From the NCBI GenBank assembly GCA_037447655.1, contig JBBHKE010002445.1:133131-160867 (forward strand): a stretch of DNA of 27,737 nucleotides. The letters are read 5' to 3'. This DNA is from Zygnema cylindricum. Taxonomy: Eukaryota > Streptophyta > Zygnematophyceae > Zygnematales > Zygnemataceae. The notes below the pieces were generated by a model. That model had not been told where the DNA came from, ran no database searches, and worked only from the letters and a program-made list of their open reading frames with translations. Positions 9,893 through 27,737 of this stretch are shown here, piece by piece (positions within the stretch are counted from its first letter, which is position 1; each line of letters begins with the position of its first letter). The translations under genes were made by a program, and so were the position numbers.

Positions 9893-10856
9893 GTCAGGAT
9901 GACTTAATCTATTATTTTACTTTCCTTGTTTCCTAATAAACTGGTCAATGCTGCTACTGTATATACGACTTCTGTATATCAATTTGACTTTTGATTAAAA
10001 AATTTATTTGCACAAGTTAAGGCAAATGGCTTTTGAATCACATACATGATGGAAGTGAATATCTACTGCTTACAGTAAAGGTATATCCGAGAAAAGATGG
10101 TGTCATATTCTTATGCCATCTGGAGAAAGTCAGTTCTTTTTTGTCCAGAAGATTGATAACAAATAATAATAATAACTATGTCTATTTCAAGCTCTCTCAA
10201 CTGTAGATAGACAATGAGTAGAATTAAATTTCAGTTTGAATCATGCTAAAGCTTGTTTGACATTATATCCTGAAATTTGTAGAATCTATTCTGATAATCA
10301 AATCCTCAAAAGCTCGCTAGTGTAACCGCAGAAGCTTCCAAGGATCTGCAAAATCTTCTATGACAAACAGTTGATTAACCTGGAAAACTTACGTTGCACA
10401 TATTTTCACATGGGTTTGTCCTCACAAGGATTTGTACTCTTGCAACAATGGAAAAAAATGATATTTTGGAACTTGTTTGAAGAACATCAGCATCAGAAGT
10501 AAAGACAGCATTTCAAATAAACATTAGTAATAAACACATTTGTATTAAAAAATCAAATATTTATAAGCAATAAAGATATTACAGATACTGAAATCTAAAA
10601 CACTCAGATCACCGCAGAGCTCTAAAACAAAGCGACATTTCATACTTGCTTCTGTTCTACAGTAAAAACATTTTTTCCATTCTTCCAAATCTTACAGTAG
10701 ACACTAACAAATGATAGTAAACCAGGGAAATAAAAATTGATAAATGAGCAGTAGATAAAGCTATTGTAACAAATCCTTGAAAAATGCCCACAAAACAATG
10801 TTAAGTTACATATCCTTTTTTAAACTAACCCATTTTTTACTTTACATAACCCAATT
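9893..10856. other. Convergent intergenic region, 3' side of PNG1
   Basis: This is AT-rich non-coding DNA between the MITE and the PNG1 stop codon. It should hold the PNG1 3' UTR and polyadenylation site (transcribed leftward), but no single signal stands out among many AT-rich candidates. No coding potential is recognised. Confidence 0.5.
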
Positions 10857-22117
<11,261 letters not shown>

Positions 22118-22450
22118 AACTACCGGTTTTGTTGAAGGAAAGAGAAAGGAAAAGAGGGAGAAAGAGCAGAAATTTCTTATTACCAAAAGCTTACACAGAG
22201 AGGAAAAGTTGGAAGTCTTCTCAAAACAATGAACAGAATACTAAGAACAAAGCCATAGTTATTAGGAGTTAAATAAAAAATTTCGTAACCGTTTATTTAG
22301 TGTTATTGACGCTATTTTGTGTAATGGCGTCAAAAAAACAAAAAAACGTTAATACTAATTTTAGAACTAAACGACAATTTGTGTGCTGACTTTGTTAGCG
22401 TGTAAGCTGAGTTGGCACCAAGACTATTATAGAATTATAGATGTTTGTGC
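22118..22450 (-). promoter_or_regulatory. PNG1 5' leader and proximal promoter region
   Basis: On the coding strand, 22172-22130 is strongly pyrimidine-rich (CTTTCTCCCTCTTTTCC), which is common in plant 5' leaders. No TATA box is unambiguous. The nearest repeat upstream on the coding strand is the GTAC microsatellite at 22451, and the MITE cluster starts about 500 bp from the start codon. Confidence 0.45.
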
Positions 22451-22495
22451 GGTACAGTACTGTACTGTACAGTACTGTACTGTACTGTACTATAC
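22451..22495. repeat. (TGTAC)n self-complementary microsatellite
   Basis: The stretch consists of TGTAC units with two AGTAC phase shifts, for example ACTGTACTGTACAGTACTG. Because GTAC is its own reverse complement, the array can form a hairpin or cruciform. Confidence 0.9.
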
Positions 22496-22616
22496 TTTAA
22501 CACCATTTGCCGGGTGGCGTACTTGTGGGCTTTGGATCTCGTAAAAATAGACTGCCACGTGGACGTTGTTTACAAAGACAAACTTGTAACATTACACTTA
22601 GGGCAAGGTTTCATTA

Positions 22617-23504
22617 GGGAAAAAATGCCAATTTTTACTGAAAGTCGTACTGTTTCGTACATTGCCGTACCAAAAAACAAAAATTGTCAGAAAACAAGCC
22701 TACTGAATGACGGATTTTATTCTCCACGTTTATGGGTGTAAACGTGGACCGTCAGATGCCAAATCAGATACGCCATCGTCTGACACTTTCAGTTCGGAAC
22801 AAGTAACCCGGAGTAGGTCAATTTTCAGCGCCTGAACGATTGTACATCATCATCGAATTTAATATGTACTACATGTTGTCGTCTTGTGTTCTTCGACCCA
22901 CGGCCACGCCAAAAAACATCATCTTCAAACTTTTCTTTAAAAAATAGGGACCATGTGTTTTAAAGCAAAGTATTTTTGAAAAACAAATAGGAACACGTAT
23001 TCGCACGTGTAATTTTTTTTACAAAAATTTCAAACAAATTCAAGCGACGGCGAAAGAAACACTATTCGTTTTGTTTTGTCCGTTTGCGTTTAGGTACGAC
23101 GAGGCAAAGTACACAATTTGTTTGGTTTTGTCCGTTTGCGCCTGGTACGGATTTTATTTCGCAAGGGGTCTCAAGATTCCGATGCCAGTTCACGTTGAGC
23201 GGACAGGCGACGTAAAGGCAAAGTGCATCTTCTTCAACCGTGGAACGGCACAGGCTGGAAGGCGGTACGTCTACAATGTCACGAAAACTCATGCGACGTC
23301 AAAAGCAGTTACAAAAAATAACGCACGTCATCACAGATTGTATACTTTGACATCCGTCACGAGCATTGTCACCGTATACAATCGTCACACCCTTAAGTAA
23401 CTATTTCGTTATTACACATAGGGATACTTGAAATCCGGGTCCGTTGGATTTGCGCTAAAAAACAAAGTAAATTCCCTAAGTTTGAAGTACATAGAGACGC
23501 ACCC
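22617..23504. mobile_element. Tourist-like element, inverted relative of 2185-3915 (left end provisional)
   Basis: Its reverse complement matches 2185-2860: the terminus GGGTGCGTCTCTATGTAC (end at 23504), the block with GACCCGGATTTC, and the block with GGCGTGGCCGTGGG. TTA follows at 23505-23507. The far end is uncertain. A TTA at 22614-22616 followed by GGGAAAAAATGCC is the best candidate, but that terminus is a poor match. The surrounding sequence suggests insertion into the neighbouring element (TTTCATTA before, TTACTTGCGC after, against CATTCATTACTTGCGC in the uninterrupted copy at about 3043-3058). Confidence 0.65.
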
Positions 23505-24240
23505 TTACTTGCGCCTTCAATACTTCAAATATGTGATAGTTGTAGACGTCTACAATATGTGCGACAGTCTACGAAACAAAATGCAGACGACTACGAAACT
23601 ACGAAACTTCCTAAAGTAGTTGACGTCTACAAAAACGGCGAATGGCTTCCCGTTTTCGTTTTCTTATCTTTTATCATTCGATATGACATCAAACTTAGAC
23701 AAAAAAAAAAAAAAAAAAAAAAAAAAAAACATCTTTCTATTTTTGTTGCATCTCGTGTAAATAAGAGATAAAGAGGAGTGGTCGAGTGAAAAAGACGGGG
23801 AGAGACGAGGATGACTTAAAATTTTGCAAAGAACCCATGAGTTAAAGTGGAGGTACGAGACCCCAACGGATTTTCTCCGTTTACTCTCGTCATTTTCGTA
23901 CGTACATGCACGTGACGAGCAGGGGAAAAAATATAGTATACTCTCGGTCGTTCAAATTTTTGAAAACGTTTGAAGCGTGCAATCTCAGTTTTCTATTCGT
24001 CAATAGGGTAGTGTTTTGATAAAAACCAGGTCGCTATTTGATTCCTGTGCAAGTGTGAAGATGAGTTGGAAGTGGGTCGCGATGATAATAACGCCAAATT
24101 GCCGTACCTTCCAAGTTCCAAGATGACGCAAAATGTACTTGTGTTTTTGCCCATTTTTCGTACGGATAATTTTTCTCGTTGCAAGTCCCATTTTTTGTGA
24201 AAATGTGTGACAGTAAGTTATTTGAGTACATGGGAAGGAT
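23505..24240. mobile_element. Decayed Tourist-like MITE copy, same orientation as 2949-3893
   Basis: It aligns along its length with about 3049-3885. It shares GTAGACGTCTAC (23542-23553), the block GTGGAGGTACGAGACCCC and a nearly identical block containing GGTCGCGATGATAATAACGC. The right terminus has decayed to GTACATGGGAAGGATC near 24218-24235. The left end is separated by the inserted element at 22617-23504. It carries a pure A run at 23701-23729. Confidence 0.75.
23701..23729. repeat. Poly-A run (29 A) inside a MITE
   Basis: The run is an uninterrupted A homopolymer where the related copy near 3350 has only short A runs. It is probably slippage growth rather than a retrotransposon tail, since the surrounding element continues on both sides. 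Confidence 0.9.
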
Positions 24241-24327
24241 CAGTAAAAGGCAAAAATGAAACGCGAAAACCAGACGCTACGGGAAGCAATCTATAAGGGA
24301 AAATAGTGCGGACAAAACCAACACTAA

Positions 24328-25275
24328 GGGGGTGTCCCCATGTTTTAAAGTACATACTTTTCTCTGTCTTTTTGCCCTAAAATTCATGGAACTTTGACAA
24401 AAACTTTAGCCGTACGAGAAAATCGTTTTTACCAAAGTACAGTGAACGTGAATTCATACTTTGAATGTACGGCGTGTTTGTCGTCATGTGAACGCATTTT
24501 GGCGTTTTCCCCTTTTCGACCCCCGGGCAAGAGAATCCAGCCCAAAAAAAAAACTTCATTTAAAATCACCTCGAGGAGGTGATTTTAGTTAAAGTACAGC
24601 CCAAACAGCAAATGAAAAACGATCCACGCGCGCGCCACATGAGTGGGAAAATTTTAGGGCGAAGGAGAGTCCTCGCTATTTTTCTCCGTGCCCGTCAGGC
24701 GCATGTACGGAAAAAAATTTGCAGGGGTCTCGGACCTCCACTTCCATTCATGGGTCTTTTTCAAATTTTTGCGCCGTCGTCGCCTCTCCCCTCTCCCTCT
24801 CACACTATCGCTGTCATCTCACACTTTTTAGAACGAGACACGACAATATTGATATAAAATGCAAGATCTTTGTTTTTTTTTTTTTTTGAAAATTTTTAAG
24901 TTTTTTTTAATGGCAAATCGAGTGAAAAAAGTCGAAAAAACGAAATCGGGAAACCATGGCGGAAAGTTCTTGAATCAGTGACGTCGACGTTGTCACAAGT
25001 GAGCGTGACGTCACAATATCACCAAACCCTAAACATCTACAATTTCACAAAATCTAGGCGTCTACAACTGTCGCTATTTTTGTTGGCGTCACCAATCGTC
25101 GGAAGTTTCGTAGTCGCCTTCAATCGTCACAAAGTTGTACCTACGTCTACAACCGTCACATTTCAAAGTTCCGATTTCATTTTCGCACATTGGGACGCTC
25201 TTCAAAGTAGTACGGAGAATCTTCACTACAGTCCAAAATACTTTATCAAAGTACCGATTACATGGGGACACCCCC
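24328..25275. mobile_element. Intact Tourist-like MITE, 948 bp, TSD TAA
   Basis: The termini are a perfect 16-bp inverted repeat, GGGGGTGTCCCCATGT at 24328 and its reverse complement ending at 25275. They are flanked by TAA at 24325-24327 and 25276-25278. The central hairpin is at 24562-24586, and the telo-box motif AAACCCTAAACATCT at 25024-25038. The body matches 8810-9889 in the same orientation and 2949-3893 in reverse. It carries no transposase. Its clean ends make it the best-preserved copy in the window. Confidence 0.92.
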
Positions 25276-25278
25276 TAA

Positions 25279-26386
25279 GACAAGGACAAACTTATGAAGA
25301 ACTTGAAACGAACACTACATACACAAATCTCAACAAAATAGCGTACCAAAAAAAAAGGACGTAATCTATACTGAACCCCAAAAAATCCTTTAACTTGCGA
25401 AACACACTAATCGAATTTCGTAAAAACTTGACAATCCATAACATCAACACCGGATTGAGGTAGCATAAATGTTTGCACCTGTTAAAATAAAACGTAACGA
25501 GATAAATAAATAAGTACGTAAGTAACGCATCCTCTTAAAACAATGTCAACCACAAGTATGGAGGAACTTATTCGAACCAACTTCCAAACAATGAACTCAC
25601 TCGACCTCCCTTATAAAAAAAGTCATTTATAACATCATGATGTATATCACCACGTTTCTCCCTAAAATCATCACGTGCAACCACTCCAACATGTAGAGTT
25701 GCTTGTACAGTATGTTGGGAAACAACTAAAAAAGAGGTAAGTTTCACCAAAACAGTGTTATCAAAATGTGAAGAGCACCATTCAAAAGAAACACAGGCAA
25801 TATGTTGTGAAAAAATAACATGTGGAACTTACCGTCGAACATAATACTTCCCTCTCGAGCGCAACGGGCGCAATAATATCACGAATATGAGTGTGTATGA
25901 ATTATGTAAGTTGAACTTGTTTGTTTCTCGCATTTATACTCGAGGAGATGGATTTTTTTTCAAGTTAGATGGAAGTTAACGGATAGGTCATCGAAGGGAA
26001 GAAGGCAAAAGCGAAAGCAAAAGATCGATTTTTCCGTTAATATGGAATGGTGAATAAAGTATTTTAAGAAGGGCGCCTTAAGTAGGGCCCAGAGAAAAAG
26101 AAAAAAATGAAAAAGTGATGTCTTTGTTAGTTACATTGGGATGGAAAACCCATTTGGGTATCAAGACAGTAAAAGAAAAAAAAAACATTTATAGACTAAG
26201 AGAGTAAAGAAAGTAGGATAAATGTCAAACAAGACAACCATAGCTTAAATCCAAACCACTATCAGCTCAGAAGGATAAAAATGGTTTTTGAGGGTTTTTA
26301 TTAACACATGATGAAGAAATAACATTGGTAACATTGATTTATGATAAATTAATTTGCGCCAAGTTAGCAACTTTAAATATACTAGT
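25279..26386. other. Non-coding region, nothing recognised
   Basis: Only short frames without family resemblance are present. A stretch near 26069-26094 (GGGCGCCTTAAGTAGGGCCC) looks like facing MITE termini around TTA but has no detectable body on either side, so it is not called as an element. Confidence 0.45.
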
Positions 26387-26592
26387 AAATCAATACCCAT
26401 TACACGGGCATGGACTGTGTCCTATTTTATCATGCCCGTTCCAAGATCCGACGGTCAAAACGATTCTCGAGAGGGTGCTTTAAAAGTTACCCGATCGGTG
26501 AGGTCGGGTGAGGGACAAAGTTTACCGTTTGTTGACGTCAAATCAATGCTCGTCACACAAGCATGGACCATATTTTGTTTATCATGCCCGCT
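26387..26592. repeat. Direct repeat pair, offset 153 bp, with internal inverted repeat
   Basis: 26387-26440 and 26540-26592 both start AAATCAAT, share GCATGGAC and end ATCATGCCCG. In the first copy ACGGGCATG (26404-26412) pairs with CATGCCCGT (26431-26439). The second copy has lost that symmetry. The class is not recognised. Confidence 0.7.
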
Positions 26593-27195
26593 GATTGTGT
26601 AATTCTGTGACCTCCATTGGTAAACAAAATGTCCAACTTATGTTGAGCCTTTAGGATAGTATATGCACCTTTGAATTTGAAAATGAATAAGTCCCACCCT
26701 GGGACGCAGAAACTCTAACTGACTACACCCCTGTGTAGCCAAGACTCCCCTGAGTCCGCTGCAAAAAGAATCACTGAATTTGCTCACCTGACCATTAAGT
26801 TATGGAAGTTGAAAGACAACATCTTTGTACAGATGGCCTCTAAGAGAGAGGACTTTTTCAAATTTTGTCTAAGTCCACAAAACTCCTATAGCTACTCTAA
26901 ACCAATCAAAGTGAAGTACCCTATTTATTGTACATAGAAAGTACAGCAGCCGACGTACTTTATGTACGGATATATTCGGCACCATTCCTGGTGTGCAATG
27001 TAGCAAAATAAGTCAATGGCATTCTGTCCCTTTTCTCTTTCGGCATCCTATAGGATGATGCCACGTGTCATTTCTTCCCATTTCGCCGAACTTCTCCCAG
27101 ATAGTCGTTCCGGCATACCGGCACTGACGCGTGCCGTCCGTTCTTTTCACGGTGATCAATTGCAGTCGTTCGATCTGGCGGCGCGCCGAATAAAT
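26593..27195. other. Non-coding region with small palindromes
   Basis: No gene is recognised. A nested hairpin GCCGA...TCGGC encloses CGTAC...GTACG at 26949-26980. CATCCTATAGGATG at 27044-27057 is a perfect 14-bp palindrome. The part from about 27016 is more GC-rich than its surroundings. Confidence 0.5.
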
Positions 27196-27290
27196 GTTGA
27201 CCGTTAAATTTCACCGGTCAAAGTTTCGTGTTGACTGTTGAATTTCAACGGTCAACATTCTGTGTTGAACACTTAAATTTTCTTCTTGCT
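27196..27290. repeat. Tandem units each carrying a TTGAC/GTCAA inverted repeat
   Basis: Units starting GTTGACCGTTAAATTTCACC (27196) and TTGACTGTTGAATTTCAACG (27230 on), followed by a degenerate third starting TTGAACACTTAAATTTT, repeat at about 34 nt. In each of the first two, TTGAC(C/T)G(T) pairs with (C)GGTCAA across an AATTT centre. Confidence 0.75.
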
Positions 27291-27426
27291 TCGCGAGCCG
27301 TTGATCACGACATTTAATTTCGTCCGTCGAAATCAAATGTCTGTTTCATTTATTTCGTGCGGTACTGCATTTCGTGCGGTACCACACGTTCCATGTTTTG
27401 TTTCGTTCCGTAAGTCGCTAAAAGGA

Positions 27427-27569
27427 ATATGTTGCCATGCCATCTTTAAATAATTATCAAACATAATGTAAGTATCGATTCATTAAGACCTAACGGATAA
27501 GGCGGTCGCCTGTTCCGTACAGGTTTCGTCCGGAGGTTACGGGATCAAATCATGACTGTGGCAACATAT
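27427..27569 (+). other. Degenerate tRNA-Arg-like sequence inside an 11-bp inverted repeat
   Basis: ACCTAACGGATAAGGCG (27488-27504) resembles the D-arm / A box of eukaryotic tRNA-Arg, and GGATCAAATCA (27542-27552) resembles a B box. A 4-5 bp stem around TTCCGTA could be an anticodon arm, with CCG in the middle. The T arm does not pair well and no standard acceptor stem fits, so it is not a functional tRNA. ATATGTTGCCA (27427-27437) and its exact reverse complement (27559-27569) enclose it. It could be a tRNA pseudogene or a tRNA-derived SINE head. Confidence 0.35.
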
Positions 27570-27710
27570 CTTTTGCAGGAGCTTTGTCTTCTGTCTATAT
27601 TCTCATATGTCTAAGGCAGCCATGGCTGCATGTCAATTCTCAGTGACTACGACAAGTATGAGAACTGCAAGACTCAAATAAAGTAGAATACAAAATATCA
27701 CTTTTCAATA

Positions 27711-27736
27711 GATCGTGCCCGTTGATCGTGCTCGTA
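27711..27736. repeat. 13-nt tandem pair at the window edge
   Basis: GATCGTGCCCGTT is followed by GATCGTGCTCGTA. The core CGTGCCCGTTGATCGTG is close to CATGCCCGCTGATTGTG at about 26583-26600, so the window probably ends inside another copy of that repeat. Confidence 0.6.
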
Positions 27737-27737
27737 T

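Noticed and set aside
24579-25364. Two frames of 92 and 128 codons
   Set aside because: They fall inside or run across the end of the MITE at 24328-25275; composition and lack of homology suggest chance.
27488-27563. A functional tRNA-Arg gene
   Set aside because: The T arm has mismatches, position 37 of the candidate loop is T, and no acceptor stem of normal spacing pairs.

Overview
The window is nuclear DNA of a streptophyte, almost certainly a land plant. Two spliced genes support this: a chloroplast-targeted DUF760 / UV-B-induced protein (At3g17800-like) and a plant-type cytosolic peptide:N-glycanase (PNGase, PNG1). Both have GT-AG introns, and I could reconstruct both reading frames across every junction. 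AT-rich introns, Tourist-like MITEs and TTTAGGG-type motifs also fit a plant. The species cannot be determined. A C-terminal extension on the PNGase, which I do not recognise from flowering plants, makes a non-flowering plant possible; this is only a weak inference.

Layout. 1-617 is a near-perfect mirror repeat: the right arm is the left arm written backwards, not its reverse complement. 618-1830 is featureless AT-rich DNA. 1835-3937 is a stack of three PIF/Harbinger (Tourist-like) non-autonomous elements, each inserted into the end of the previous one. 3938-5543 is the upstream region of the first gene. 5544-8351 (+) is the four-exon DUF760 gene. 8810-9889 is a complete MITE with a TAA target duplication and a central hairpin. 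10857-22117 (-) is the 16-exon PNGase gene, convergent with the DUF760 gene. Its intron 4 holds over 1.1 kb of almost pure (GA)n, and its exon 8 donor site is tandemly triplicated. 22617-25275 is a second MITE cluster, related to the left one and partly in inverted orientation. 25279-27737 has no recognisable gene; it holds short direct and inverted repeats and a degenerate tRNA-Arg-like stretch near the right edge.

How the parts relate. The two genes have unrelated functions, one plastid-directed and one in cytosolic ER-associated degradation, and I see no sign that they work together. The repeats bracket and separate them. In both genes a short stretch spanning a splice site has been duplicated, creating a decoy acceptor in the DUF760 gene and two extra donors in PNG1. 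The most unusual observations are the long mirror repeat, the self-nested MITE stack, the triplicated donor site and a 15-base telo-box-containing motif conserved in three MITE copies. No new defence-like or metabolic system is visible. The mirror repeat must first be cleared as a possible assembly or base-calling artefact.
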